Notes: a model not told the origin generated them from the letters alone. 64,000 bases of DNA from Piscinibacter sp943370595 (GCA_943370595.1 CALRRO020000001.1:124001-188000), one strand, 5' to 3'. Numbered from the stretch's first letter, positions 1 to 9,123 are shown. Translations and numbers: made by a program.

Positions 1-1850
1 CCGCCCAGCTCGGTGATGTGCACCAGGCCTTCGACGTACAGCGAATCGAGCGTGACGAACAGGCCGAAGCCGGTCACCGCGCTGACCGTGCCGGCGAACT
101 CCTCGCCGAGGTGCTCGCGCATGTAGCGGCATTTCAGCCAGGCCTCGACGTCGCGCGAGGCCTCGTCGGCGCGGCGCTCGTTGGCGCTGCAGTGCGCGCC
201 CGCGGTCTCCCAGTGCTCGAGCTCCTGGTTCGGCGCGCGCTGCGTCTTGCCGGCATGGCGAACCTTCGGCGCCTCCTCCAGCTTGCCGCTGAGCAAGTGA
301 TAGCGCTTGCCATGCAGCAAGGCCTTGATCACGCGGTGCACCAGCAGATCGGGGTAGCGCCGGATCGGGCTGGTGAAGTGCGTGTAGGCGTCGTAGGCCA
401 GGCCGAAGTGGCCCGCGTTGGTGCCGGTGTAGATCGCCTGCTGCATCGAGCGCAGCAGCATGGTGTGGATCTGCAGCGCGTCGGGCCTGTCCTTCACGGC
501 AGCCGCGATGGCCTGGTACTCCTTGGGCTGCGGGTCGTCGCTGACCGACAGGCCGAGGCCCAGCGCCTTCAGGTAGTTCTGCAGCAGCGTTCGCTTCTCC
601 GGGGTCGGGCCTTCGTGCACGCGGTACAGCGCCGGGTGCTTGGCCTGCGCGATGAAGTCGGCCGAGCAGACGTTGGCAGCGAGCATCGCCTCCTCGATGA
701 GCCGGTGTGCATCGTTGCGGGTGCGCGGCACGATCTTCTCGATGCGACCGTTCTCGTCACAGACGATCTGCGTCTCGGTGGTCTCGAAGTCCATCGCGCC
801 GCGCTTGCCGCGTTCCTTCAGCAGCGCCCGGTAGACCTCGTGCAGATGCACCAGGTGCGGCACCAGTTCGCCGCGCCGCGCCGCCTCGGGGCCGCGGGTG
901 TTGCCCAGGATCGCCGCCACCTCGGTGTAGGTGAAGCGCGCGTGGGAGCAGATCACCGCCGGGAAGAACTGGTAAGCGTGCACCTCGCCGGTGGCCGTGA
1001 CCAGCATGTCGCAGACCATCGCGAGCCGGTCCTCGTTCGGGTTCAGCGAGCACAGGCCGTTGGAGATCTTCTCCGGCAGCATCGGGATGACGCGGCGCGG
1101 AAAGTAGACCGAGGTGGCACGTTCGTACGCATCATCGTCGAGCGGCTCGCCCGGCTTCACGTAGTGGCTGACATCGGCGATCGCGACGATCAGGCGCCAG
1201 CCATTGGGTGACTTGGTGCGGCCGATCTTGGCCGGCTCGCAGTACACCGCGTCGTCGAAGTCACGTGCGTCCTCACCGTCGATCGTCACCAAGGGCACGT
1301 CGGTCAGGTCGATGCGATTCTTGCGGTCGGCGGCGCGGATCTTCTCCGGCAGGGCGGCGGCCTGCGCCAGCGTCTCGGGCGAGAAGCGGTGCGGCACCTC
1401 GTACTTGCGCACCGCGATCTCGATCTCCATGCCGGGATCGTCGATCTCGCCGAGCACCTCGGTGACGCGGCCGACCGGCTGCGAGTACATCGACGGCGTC
1501 TCGGTCAGCTCGATCGCGACCACCTGGCCCGCGGTCGCATTCGCGATCGCGTTCTTCGGGATCATGATGTCCTGGCCGTAGCGCTTGTCTTCCGGCGCGA
1601 CCAGCCAGATGCCGCCTTCGTGCAGCAGCCGGCCGATGATCGGCGACTTGCGGCGCTCGAGGATCTCGAGGATGCGCCCTTCGGGCCGGCCCTTGCGGTC
1701 GTAGCGGATGACGCGCACCTTGACGCGGTCGCGGTGCAGCACCGCGCGCATCTCCTGCTGCGATAGGTAGACGTCGGGTTGCCGGTCGTCGCGGACGAGG
1801 AAACCGTGGCCGTCGCGGTGCCCTTGCACCGTGCCCTCGATTTCGCTCAT
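1..1850 (-). CDS. rnr: Ribonuclease R, 3' end of gene beyond window edge
   Basis: This is a processive 3'-to-5' exoribonuclease that degrades structured RNA and acts in rRNA and tRNA quality control. About 616 codons are visible; the C-terminal end lies before position 1. The protein opens directly with a cold-shock-type OB domain (EGTVQGHRDGHGFLVRDD). It then has the RNB catalytic domain with DGEDARDFDDAVY, the acidic metal-binding cluster, and SPIRRYPDLLVHR. The visible end is the start of the S1 domain (GTVSAVTGFGLFV). The ATG at 1850 gives MSEIEG, a start I recall from related Burkholderiales. The N-terminal helix-turn-helix of E. coli RNase R is missing. The frame stays open upstream of this ATG, so a longer form starting from a non-ATG codon is possible. 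Confidence 0.95.
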   Translation of the reverse strand, partial: MSEIEGTVQGHRDGHGFLVRDDRQPDVYLSQQEMRAVLHRDRVKVRVIRYDRKGRPEGRILEILERRKSPIIGRLLHEGGIWLVAPEDKRYGQDIMIPKNAIANATAGQVVAIELTETPSMYSQPVGRVTEVLGEIDDPGMEIEIAVRKYEVPHRFSPETLAQAAALPEKIRAADRKNRIDLTDVPLVTIDGEDARDFDDAVYCEPAKIGRTKSPNGWRLIVAIADVSHYVKPGEPLDDDAYERATSVYFPRRVIPMLPEKISNGLCSLNPNEDRLAMVCDMLVTATGEVHAYQFFPAVICSHARFTYTEVAAILGNTRGPEAARRGELVPHLVHLHEVYRALLKERGKRGAMDFETTETQIVCDENGRIEKIVPRTRNDAHRLIEEAMLAANVCSADFIAQAKHPALYRVHEGPTPEKRTLLQNYLKALGLGLSVSDDPQPKEYQAIAAAVKDRPDALQIHTMLLRSMQQAIYTGTNAGHFGLAYDAYTHFTSPIRRYPDLLVHRVIKALLHGKRYHLLSGKLEEAPKVRHAGKTQRAPNQELEHWETAGAHCSANERRADEASRDVEAWLKCRYMREHLGEEFAGTVSAVTGFGLFVTLDSLYVEGLVHITELG

Positions 1851-1876
1851 CAGTTCGGCGCCGACGGCGGGGGCTG

Positions 1877-1906
1877 TTGTGTGTTGGTTTGTTTTGATGA
1901 TATGAT
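1877..1906 (+). promoter_or_regulatory. Sigma-70 promoter of tRNA-Leu(CAG)
   Basis: A -35 box TTGTGT (1877-1882) and a -10 box TATGAT (1901-1906) are separated by 18 bp. The predicted start is near 1913, about 11 bases before the tRNA. The region lies in the gap between the rnr start and the tRNA, and is AT-rich compared with its surroundings. Confidence 0.6.
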
Positions 1907-1923
1907 CCAAGACTTCCTGAAAT

Positions 1924-2008
<85 letters not shown>

Positions 2009-2031
2009 GATGATAGACAGAGTGAAGAGAA

Positions 2032-2058
2032 GGCCAGCGCAGTCGCGCTGGCCTTTTT
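2032..2058 (+). terminator. Rho-independent terminator of tRNA-Leu(CAG)
   Basis: A perfect 9-bp stem GGCCAGCGC/GCGCTGGCC with loop AGTC is followed by five T residues. It closes the single-gene tRNA transcript and stands 24 bases after the tRNA. Confidence 0.9.
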
Positions 2059-2085
2059 GCTTGTGGGAGCGGCTTTCAGGGCAGC

Positions 2086-2607
2086 TCAGATGACGAACTT
2101 CTTCGCCAGGCCGTCCGGGCGCAGTTCGTCGTATTCCTCGAACGGCTGATGGATCCATGGACTCGTGGGCAGCAGTTCGACGTAGTAGTCAGGCGTGTAG
2201 CTCGACACGCCCTTGGTCCAGATGACCGCCGAGCGAAGTTCGCTGATCGACGGCATGCCGCGCAGCCGGTCCACCACCGCACGCAAGGTCACGCCCGAGT
2301 CGGCCAGGTCGTCGACCAGCAACACGCGCCCGGCCAGTTCACCCTTGGGCAGCGTGATGTACTTGGCCATGTCGAGGCGGCCCTGGATCGTGCCGGCATC
2401 GGCACGGTATGAACTCGTCGACATGATGGCCAGCGGCTTGTCGAACACGCGCGAGAGCACGTCACCCGGGCGCATGCCGCCGCGCGCCAGGCACAGGATC
2501 TGGTCGAAGGCCCAGCCCGAGGCATGCACCTTCAGCGCCAGGCGCTCGATCAGCATGTGGTACTCGTCCCAGGAGACGTACAGGTGTTTGCCGTCGTCGG
2601 TCAACAT
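2086..2607 (-). CDS. Type I phosphoribosyltransferase (xanthine/hypoxanthine type)
   Basis: This 173-residue enzyme should transfer the PRPP ribose-phosphate to a purine base for nucleotide salvage. The PRPP loop VLLVDDLADSGVTL sits at residues 95-108, and the flexible-loop region follows ARGGMRPGDVLS (41-52). Length and layout match the COG2236-like purine phosphoribosyltransferases often found next to purA in Burkholderiales. The base specificity cannot be read from the sequence. The start is the ATG at 2607; the open frame upstream has no family-like sequence. It lies 43 bp after purA in the same direction, so purine synthesis and salvage are probably co-transcribed. Confidence 0.88.
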   Translation of the reverse strand: MLTDDGKHLYVSWDEYHMLIERLALKVHASGWAFDQILCLARGGMRPGDVLSRVFDKPLAIMSTSSYRADAGTIQGRLDMAKYITLPKGELAGRVLLVDDLADSGVTLRAVVDRLRGMPSISELRSAVIWTKGVSSYTPDYYVELLPTSPWIHQPFEEYDELRPDGLAKKFVI

Positions 2608-2650
2608 GAAGGCACTCCAGATGTAGTGGGGGCTGCGGCGCGGAAGACGA

Positions 2651-3991
2651 TCAACCGCGATACGGGTGCTTGAGCAGGATGGTGTGCACGCGGTCCGGGC
2701 CGGTGGAGACCATGTCGATCGGTGCACCGATGAACTCCTGCACGCGCTCGAGGTAGCGGCGCGCATTCAGCGGCAGCTTGTCCCACTCAGTCACGCCGAA
2801 GGTGGTCTCCGTCCAGCCCGGGAAGCTGTCGTAGATCGGCACGCAGGCGGCCACGTCGTCGGCGTCCAGCGGCAGGATGTCGACACGCTTGCCGTGCAGT
2901 TCGTAGCCGACGCAGACCTTGATCTCCGACAGCCCGTCGAGCACGTCGAGCTTGGTGATGCACAGGCCCGAGATGCCGTTGATGATGATCGAGCGCTTCA
3001 GCGCCGCGGCATCCAGCCAGCCGCAGCGGCGCGGCCGGCCGGTCACGGTGCCACGCTCCTGACCCACCGTCGACAGGTGGTGGCCCACCGCGCCGGGCTC
3101 GTCCATCGGCAGTTCGGTCGGGAACGGCCCGCTGCCCACGCGCGTGGTGTACGCCTTCGTGATGCCGAGGATGTAGTGCAGCATGTCCGGGCCGACGCCG
3201 GAGCCCGCCGCCGCATTGCCGGCCACGCAGTTGCTCGAGGTGACGTACGGATAGGTGCCGTGGTCGATGTCCAGCAGCGTGCCCTGCGCACCCTCGAAGA
3301 GGATGTTGCCGCCGCGCTGGTTGATGGTGTGCAGCATGTAGCCGACGTCGGCCATCATCGGCTTGAGCTGCTCGGCGACCTTCATCGCCAGGTCGTAGAT
3401 CGGCTGGAACTCCAGCGGCTGGGACTTCAGGTAGCCCGACAGCGCCACGTTGTGCAGCGCCAGCAGCTCGCGCAGCTTGGTCGCAAAGCGCTCCGGGTGC
3501 TTGAGGTCCTGCACACGCAGCGCGCGGCGCGCCACCTTGTCCTCGTAGGCCGGGCCGATGCCCTTGCCCGTGGTGCCGATCTTGCCGGCGCCGCTGGTCT
3601 CGCGCAGCGCCTCGCGCGCGCGATCGACCTCGACGTGGAAGGGCAGGATCAGCGGGCACGACTCGCTGACGAACAGCCGCGAGCGCACGTCCAGACCGAT
3701 GCCCTCGAGCCGCTCGATCTCGGAGAGCAGGTGGGTCGGATCGACCACCACGCCGTTGCCGATGAAGCAGGCCACGCCGTCGCGCATGATCCCGGAAGGG
3801 ATCAGCTGCAGCGCCGTCTTCACGCCCTTGATGACCAGCGTGTGGCCGGCGTTGTGGCCGCCCTGGAAACGCACCACCGCTTCGGCGTGGTCGGTCAGCC
3901 AGTCCACCACCTTGCCCTTGCCTTCGTCGCCCCACTGGGTGCCGACGACGACGACGTTGTGGCCGGCGCTCGAATCGATGTTCTGCTGCAT
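2651..3991 (-). CDS. purA: Adenylosuccinate synthetase
   Basis: It joins IMP and aspartate with GTP to give adenylosuccinate, the first committed step to AMP. The protein has 446 residues (E. coli about 432). The GTP-binding loop WGDEGKGK sits near residues 20-27 with the catalytic Asp/His region FQGGHNAGH behind it. Further family blocks are GTTGKGIGPAYEDK, ILFEGAQGTLLDIDHGTYPYVTSS and RGTVTGRPRRCGW. The ATG at 3991 (MQQNIDSSAG) places the P-loop at its usual distance. It follows hisZ by 43 bp, an arrangement typical of betaproteobacteria. Confidence 0.98.
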   Translation of the reverse strand: MQQNIDSSAGHNVVVVGTQWGDEGKGKVVDWLTDHAEAVVRFQGGHNAGHTLVIKGVKTALQLIPSGIMRDGVACFIGNGVVVDPTHLLSEIERLEGIGLDVRSRLFVSESCPLILPFHVEVDRAREALRETSGAGKIGTTGKGIGPAYEDKVARRALRVQDLKHPERFATKLRELLALHNVALSGYLKSQPLEFQPIYDLAMKVAEQLKPMMADVGYMLHTINQRGGNILFEGAQGTLLDIDHGTYPYVTSSNCVAGNAAAGSGVGPDMLHYILGITKAYTTRVGSGPFPTELPMDEPGAVGHHLSTVGQERGTVTGRPRRCGWLDAAALKRSIIINGISGLCITKLDVLDGLSEIKVCVGYELHGKRVDILPLDADDVAACVPIYDSFPGWTETTFGVTEWDKLPLNARRYLERVQEFIGAPIDMVSTGPDRVHTILLKHPYRG

Positions 3992-4034
3992 GTCGGGATT
4001 CACTCGAAACTGCTGATTCACAGTCGCGCGGCGC

Positions 4035-5192
4035 TCACAGCGCGCGCACTGCCCATTGGCCGGCCACGGCGACGAGCTCGCGGTCGCACTCGAACTCCTG
4101 GCCCTCGTGGTCGTGCCCCGGCAGGATGCACACCACGGTCTCGCCCTGCTCGCGCAGGCGCCGCACCGCGGCACGCAGGCCGGCATCTTCTGACCACGGC
4201 GCACGCACCGCCGGCCGCCCGCCGCGCCCCGGAACCAGCTGCGCCAGTTCCTTCAGGTCGAGGCTGAAGCCCACCGCGGGCCGGTTGCGGCCGAAGATGG
4301 CGCCGACCTCGTCGTAGCGGCCACCGCGCGCCACGGCGTCGCTCGAGCCCTTGGCGTAGATCGCGAAGCGCGCACCGCTGTAGTAGGCCGAGCCGCCGAC
4401 GTCCGCCAGGTCGAAGCCGACGCGCACCTCGGGATGCGCCTGGCGCGCATGGCGCGCCAGCGTGGTCAGGTCGTCGAGTGCAGCGCGCACCGGGGCGAGT
4501 GCCGGCAACGCCTCGCGGGCCGCTGCGATGATCTCTTCGCCACCGTAGAAGCTTGGCAGCGCGCCCAGCGCCCGCCGCACGGGCTCGGACAGCGTCGCAC
4601 TCAGTTCGCCGAGCGCGCTGACGTCCTTGGCCGCCAGCGCCGCCAGGATGTCGGCACGCCGCGTACCGTCGACGCCGTCGAGCAGTGCCCGCACGATGCG
4701 CGCATCGGCCAGGTCCAGCGTCGCATCGACCAGACCGGCGCCGCGCAGGCAATCGAGCGCGAGGTCCTGCACTTCCAGGTCGGCCTCGAGGCCGGCATGG
4801 CCGTAGATCTCGGCCCCGAACTGCAAGGGTTCGCGCGTCGATTGCATGCCCGAAGGCCGGGTGTGCAGCACCGGGCCGCAGTAGCACAGACGGGTGACGC
4901 CGGCGCGGTTGAGCAGGTGCGCGTCGATGCGGGCCACCTGCGGCGTCGCGTCGGCGCGCACGCCCAGCGTGCGGCCGCTGAGCTGGTCGACCAGCTTGAA
5001 GGTCTTCAGGTCGAGGTCGCGGCCGGTGCCCGAAAGCAGCGACTCGATGTGCTCCATCAGCGGTGGCATCACCAGTTCGCAGCCGAACGAGCGCGCCACG
5101 TCGAGCAGGCCCCGCCGCAGTTCTTCGATGTGTCTGGCCTGCGCGGGCAGGACATCGGCAATGTGCTCGGGCAGCAGCCAAGCAGAAGACAT
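4035..5192 (-). CDS. hisZ: ATP phosphoribosyltransferase regulatory subunit
   Basis: HisZ is a catalytically dead histidyl-tRNA synthetase paralog. It partners the short-form HisG and makes it active and histidine-sensitive at the first step of histidine synthesis. The 385-residue protein has class II synthetase landmarks (MPPLMEHIES near the N-terminus, LGVRADATPQVARI, GRYDEVGAIFGRNRPAVGFS). It lacks the C-terminal anticodon-binding domain of true HisRS, and hisS itself lies about 7 kb away. Its place between the hflC/DUF2065 pair and purA matches other Burkholderiales. hisG is not in the window. Confidence 0.95.
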   Translation of the reverse strand: MSSAWLLPEHIADVLPAQARHIEELRRGLLDVARSFGCELVMPPLMEHIESLLSGTGRDLDLKTFKLVDQLSGRTLGVRADATPQVARIDAHLLNRAGVTRLCYCGPVLHTRPSGMQSTREPLQFGAEIYGHAGLEADLEVQDLALDCLRGAGLVDATLDLADARIVRALLDGVDGTRRADILAALAAKDVSALGELSATLSEPVRRALGALPSFYGGEEIIAAAREALPALAPVRAALDDLTTLARHARQAHPEVRVGFDLADVGGSAYYSGARFAIYAKGSSDAVARGGRYDEVGAIFGRNRPAVGFSLDLKELAQLVPGRGGRPAVRAPWSEDAGLRAAVRRLREQGETVVCILPGHDHEGQEFECDRELVAVAGQWAVRAL

Positions 5193-5257
5193 GAGAGAAA
5201 GCGGGGGGATTTAAAACGGCGATTGTACCGGCCGCCCCACCCCGCTCCGGATCCGGA

Positions 5258-5458
5258 TCAACTCCAGAACAACAGCAGCAGCACCACGCCGAGCAGCATG
5301 CTCGACAGGCCGAGAAAGCGGATCTGCCCGTCGGACATCTGCGTCGCCTGCTCGAACAGCCGGCGCCAGCCGGATGGGCTGAAGAAGGGCAGCAGCCCCT
5401 CCAGCACCAGCATCAGCGCGGCCGAGGCGAGCAGCAGGTCCCAGAAGCCCGCGCTCAC
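5258..5458 (-). CDS. DUF2065 (YjeT-like) small membrane protein
   Basis: This 66-residue protein has two hydrophobic segments, about residues 5-25 (LLLASAALMLVLEGLLPFF) and 48-65 (LGLSSMLLGVVLLLLFW). The FSPSGWRR loop between them is typical of DUF2065. The function is unknown. The family is found after hflC in many proteobacteria, as here with a 6-bp gap, which suggests an accessory role to the HflKC complex. The 65-bp gap to hisZ holds only a leader. Confidence 0.88.
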   Translation of the reverse strand: MSAGFWDLLLASAALMLVLEGLLPFFSPSGWRRLFEQATQMSDGQIRFLGLSSMLLGVVLLLLFWS

Positions 5459-5464
5459 CGGGCG

Positions 5465-6364
5465 CTACTTCTTCGCGGGGGCCGGCGCCGCCGGTGCCGG
5501 CGACGAGCCGCGCATCGCACGGAAGAATTCGCTGTTCGGGTCGAGCACCATCACGTCGCCCTTGTTGCGGAAGCTGGCGCGGTAGGCCTCGAGGCTGCGA
5601 TAGAACTCGGCGAACTGCGGATCTCGGCCAAAGGCCTCCGCGAAGATGGCCGAAGACTTGGCGTCGCCATCGCCCTTGACCTTCTGCGCGTCGCGGTAGG
5701 CCTCCGCGACGATGATCTGCCGCTGCCTGTCGGCGTCGGCGCGGATCTTCTCGCCGTCGGCGCCACCGGTCGAACGAAGCTGGTTGGCCACCTGCTGTCG
5801 CTCGGAGCGCATGCGGCTGTAGATCGAGTCGGTGATGTTGGCGACGAAGTCGACGCGCTTGATCCGCACGTCGAGGATCTCGATGCCGAAGGACTTGGCG
5901 TCGTCCTCGAGGCGGCCGCGCACGTCCTGCATGACCTTGTCGCGCTCGATCGACAGCACGCCGCCGACGGTGCGCTTGGTCACCTCCTCGTTGAACGCGG
6001 CGTGCACCACCGGCGCCAGGCGCGTCTCGAGGTTGCGGATGTCGGTGCCGTTGTTGCGGATGAACTGGCGCGGCTCGGCGACACGCCACTTCACCAGCCA
6101 GTCGATCACCAGGCTCTTCTTCTCGGCCGTGAAGATCGGCCGGGTGTCCGGGCTGTCCAGGGTCTGGATGCGGCGGTCGAGGAAGACGACGTTCTGGAAC
6201 GGCGGCGGCAGCTTGACCTTCAGGCCCGGCTCGGTGATGACTTCCTTGATCTCGCCGAGGGCGTAGATCACCGCCACCTGGCGCTGATCGACGACGAACA
6301 GCGTGGAGGCGGCCGCCATCAGCGCGAGCAGCGCGAGGCCGACGATGAGTCCGATGCGATTCAT
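5465..6364 (-). CDS. hflC: HflC, FtsH protease modulator
   Basis: HflC forms a large periplasm-facing assembly with HflK that encloses and restrains the FtsH membrane protease. The 299-residue protein has one N-terminal membrane anchor (residues 4-24), then a SPFH/band 7 domain (DQRQVAVIYALGEIKEVITEPGLKVKLPPPFQNVVFLDRR is spread over residues 26-65). A charged helical C-terminal part ends in an Ala/Pro-rich tail. The ATG at 6364 gives the standard MNRI start; the longer open frame upstream only copies the hflK end in another frame. It lies 19 bp after hflK. Confidence 0.96.
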   Translation of the reverse strand: MNRIGLIVGLALLALMAAASTLFVVDQRQVAVIYALGEIKEVITEPGLKVKLPPPFQNVVFLDRRIQTLDSPDTRPIFTAEKKSLVIDWLVKWRVAEPRQFIRNNGTDIRNLETRLAPVVHAAFNEEVTKRTVGGVLSIERDKVMQDVRGRLEDDAKSFGIEILDVRIKRVDFVANITDSIYSRMRSERQQVANQLRSTGGADGEKIRADADRQRQIIVAEAYRDAQKVKGDGDAKSSAIFAEAFGRDPQFAEFYRSLEAYRASFRNKGDVMVLDPNSEFFRAMRGSSPAPAAPAPAKK

Positions 6365-6383
6365 GTTGTTGCTCTCCTGCGGC

Positions 6384-7622
6384 TCAGCGGCTGTCGCGCT
6401 CGCGGCTGCGCTGGCCGTCACGCGAACGCGAGTCGGCCGGGGCGGTCGTGCTCGGTGCTTCGGCCGCCGGCGCGGCGGCGGGCGCGGCGGCAGGCGCGAC
6501 CGCCGTGGCGCCGGCCTGCTGCATCAGCTTGTCCAGCGGCAGGTAGAGCAGGTTGGAGTTGTTGCGGCTGTCGATCATCACCTTGCTGACATTCGAGTAG
6601 ACCTGCTGCATCGTCTCGATGTAGAGCCGGTCGCGCGTCACGCCCGGCGCCTTCTGGTACTCGGTCAGCACGCGGCTGAAGCGCTGCGCATCACCCTCGG
6701 CCTGCGCGATGACGCTCGCCTTGTAGCCCTCAGCCTCCTCGCGCAGGCGCGCGGCCGTGCCCTGGGCCTTCGGGATCACGTCGCTGGCGTAGGCCAGGCC
6801 TTCCTTCTTCAGGCGGTCGCCGTCCTGGCCGGCTTTCAGCGTGTCCTCGAACGCCGCCTGCACCTGTTCGGGCGGCTGCACGCTCTGCATGTTGACGTTG
6901 GCGATCACGATGCCGGTCTTCAGGCGGTCGAGCTGATTCTGGATCGACTTGACCAGTTCGGCGGCGATCGCGTCGCGCTGCTCGTACAGCACGGCGTCGA
7001 TGTTGGTTCGGCCGACGATCTCGCGCACCGCCGATTCGGCGGCCAGCGTCACCGCCTCTTCCGGGTCGCGGTTCTCGAACAGGAAAGCCCGTGCGTCCTT
7101 CAGCCGGTACTGAACCGTGAAGCGGATGTCGATGATGTTCTCGTCCTGCGTCAGCATCGACGAGTCGCGCAGCCCGGTGGCCTGGATCACCGCGTTGCGG
7201 CCGACCTCGCGCGAACGCAGCTGCGTCACGCTGACCGTCTCGTGGGCCTGGAACGGGTACGGCATGCGCCACTGGAAGCCGGCGTCGGCCGTGTGGCTGA
7301 ACTTGCCGAACGAGGTGACCACCGCCTGCTGGCCTTCCTGCACGATGAAGAAGCCGCTGCCCAGCCAGATCAGTGCGACGACGCCGGCGATCAGGCCGGC
7401 ACCGATGCCCGCACTCTTCATGTCGGGCTGGAAGTTGTTCGGGCCGCCGCCGTCGTCGGAAGGGCCGTTGGGGCGCGATCCGCCGCCGCCCTTGCCGCCG
7501 AACAGTCCGCCGAGCTTGCGATTGAAGTCGCGCCAGAGTTCGTCGAGGTCAGGCGGGCCGTCGTTGCGGCCGTTGCTGAGCAGCCGTCCGGCCGCGACGC
7601 GAAGGGCGTGCAGGGGATTCAT
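6384..7622 (-). CDS. hflK: HflK, FtsH protease modulator
   Basis: This is the partner of HflC in the HflKC-FtsH complex. The protein has 412 residues. The N-terminus has a Gly-rich, disordered stretch at residues 38-62, then a membrane segment near 72-94, a band 7 domain starting at VQEGQQAVVTSFGKF, and a long helical region. The C-terminal 60 residues are Ala/Pro-rich and then Arg/Asp/Ser-rich. Its ATG overlaps the hflX stop by 4 bp (ATGA), so the two are probably translationally coupled. Confidence 0.96.
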   Translation of the reverse strand: MNPLHALRVAAGRLLSNGRNDGPPDLDELWRDFNRKLGGLFGGKGGGGSRPNGPSDDGGGPNNFQPDMKSAGIGAGLIAGVVALIWLGSGFFIVQEGQQAVVTSFGKFSHTADAGFQWRMPYPFQAHETVSVTQLRSREVGRNAVIQATGLRDSSMLTQDENIIDIRFTVQYRLKDARAFLFENRDPEEAVTLAAESAVREIVGRTNIDAVLYEQRDAIAAELVKSIQNQLDRLKTGIVIANVNMQSVQPPEQVQAAFEDTLKAGQDGDRLKKEGLAYASDVIPKAQGTAARLREEAEGYKASVIAQAEGDAQRFSRVLTEYQKAPGVTRDRLYIETMQQVYSNVSKVMIDSRNNSNLLYLPLDKLMQQAGATAVAPAAAPAAAPAAEAPSTTAPADSRSRDGQRSRERDSR

Positions 7623-8884
7623 GGTGTGGGGTGGGGATCGAAGGTTCCGGTCGAAGCCGTTGTCTCTGTGTGTGTCTGGGCACCGGTGGCCTCATCGTCG
7701 ACGGGCGTGAAGCGCACGTCGCCGGCGAAGGCCGATGCATCGTCGATTGCCGTGCCGAGCACGGCTTCGGTCAGCACCTGGCGCAGTTCGGCCAGGCCGG
7801 TGCCGTCCAGCGCGCTGACGAACACGCGGGGCACGCGCTGGCCGCCGGAGCGCTCGATCTGGTCGCGCAGCAGGCGTGGCCGCTGGCTCTCTTCCAGGCG
7901 GTCCACCTTGTTGAAGACCAGCACCTGCGGAATCTGCCCGGCGCCGATCTCGTCGAGCACCCGCTCGACCTCGGCCATCTGCTCGTCGAGCACCGGGCTG
8001 GCGCAGTCGACGACGTGCAGCAGCAGGTCGGCGTCGGCGGCTTCCTGCAGCGTCGCCTCGAAGGCCTCGACCAGCTTGTGCGGCAGGTCGCGGATGAAGC
8101 CGACGGTGTCGGACAGCGACACCGCCCGCCCGGCCTCCTCGAGGTAGAGCTGGCGCGTGGTGGTGTCCAGCGTCGCGAAGAGCTGGTCGGCCGCGTAGCT
8201 GCGTGCCTTGACCAGTGCGTTGAACAGCGTCGACTTGCCGGCGTTGGTGTAGCCGACCAGCGAGACGCGGAAGGTCTGGTTGCGCTCGCGCGCGCGGCGC
8301 TGCGTCTTGCGCTGCTTCTTGACGGTCTCGAGCCGGCGCTTCACGGTCTTGATGCGCTCGTCGATCATGCGCCGGTCGAGTTCGATCTGCGCCTCGCCCG
8401 GGCCGCCACGCGTGCCGATGCCGCCCTGCTGGCGCTCCAGGTGGCTCCAGCGCCGCACCAGGCGCGTCGCGAGGTACTGGAGTCGGGCGAGTTCGACCTG
8501 CAGTTTGCCTTCGTGGCTCTGCGCGCGTGCGGCGAAGATCTCGAGGATGAGCATGGTGCGGTCGGCGACCGCGCAGCCCAGGTGTTGCTCGAGATTGCGT
8601 TGCTGCGCCGGCGACAAAGCCTGGTCAAACAGCACAGCCTCGGCGCGATGGCCTTCGACCAGGGCCTTGATCTCGTCGGCCTTGCCCGAGCCGACGAACA
8701 GCGCCGGGTCGGGCGCCTTGCGGCGCGCGATGATGCGCGCCACAGGAGCGTCGCCTGCCGACTCCGCGAGCAGGGCGAGTTCGTCGAGCGACGCGTCGAA
8801 AGGCCCGCGCCCCCCGAAGTCGACGCCGACGAGGATGGCCCGTGCCGGGCCGCTGGCGGCGACGATGGCTTGCTGGGAACTCAA
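7619..8884 (-). CDS. hflX: GTPase HflX
   Basis: HflX is a ribosome-binding GTPase that splits stalled or heat-damaged 70S ribosomes. The 421-residue protein has the HflX N-terminal domain (residues 15-110), a basic helical linker (170-203), and a GTPase domain. The P-loop GYTNAGKST is at 211-219, with DTVGF and NKVD motifs further on. The C-terminal tail of about 40 residues is acidic and Thr-rich. The start is a TTG at 8884 that overlaps the hfq stop (TTGA). No in-frame ATG lies close, and the N-terminus matches the family, so a coupled TTG start is the best reading. Confidence 0.94.
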   Translation of the reverse strand: MSSQQAIVAASGPARAILVGVDFGGRGPFDASLDELALLAESAGDAPVARIIARRKAPDPALFVGSGKADEIKALVEGHRAEAVLFDQALSPAQQRNLEQHLGCAVADRTMLILEIFAARAQSHEGKLQVELARLQYLATRLVRRWSHLERQQGGIGTRGGPGEAQIELDRRMIDERIKTVKRRLETVKKQRKTQRRARERNQTFRVSLVGYTNAGKSTLFNALVKARSYAADQLFATLDTTTRQLYLEEAGRAVSLSDTVGFIRDLPHKLVEAFEATLQEAADADLLLHVVDCASPVLDEQMAEVERVLDEIGAGQIPQVLVFNKVDRLEESQRPRLLRDQIERSGGQRVPRVFVSALDGTGLAELRQVLTEAVLGTAIDDASAFAGDVRFTPVDDEATGAQTHTETTASTGTFDPHPTP

Positions 8885-9123
8885 GCCTGCTCGGTCGATT
8901 CGTTGGCGTGGAAGTTCACCGCACGGCCGGGCACGACGGTGGAAATCGCGTGCTTGTAGACCATCTGCGTGACGGTGTTGCGCAACAGGACCACGTACTG
9001 ATCGAAGGACTCGATGTGGCCCTGCAGCTTGATGCCGTTGACCAGGTAGATCGAAACCGGCACATGCTCCTTGCGAAGCAGGTTCAGGAACGGGTCTTGT
9101 AGGAGTTGCCCTTTGTTGCTCAC
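8881..9123 (-). CDS. hfq: RNA chaperone Hfq
   Basis: Hfq is a hexameric Sm-like protein that pairs small RNAs with mRNAs. The 80-residue protein carries the Sm1 motif (QLLQDPFLNLLRKEHVPVSI, residues 6-25), the FDQYVVLL core and the Sm2 motif YKHAIST. The C-terminal tail is short and acidic, as in other betaproteobacteria. The start is a GTG at 9123 with a GGAG Shine-Dalgarno about 8 bases upstream. It leads into hflX with a 4-bp overlap, the usual hfq-hflX pair. Confidence 0.98.
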   Translation of the reverse strand: MSNKGQLLQDPFLNLLRKEHVPVSIYLVNGIKLQGHIESFDQYVVLLRNTVTQMVYKHAISTVVPGRAVNFHANESTEQA

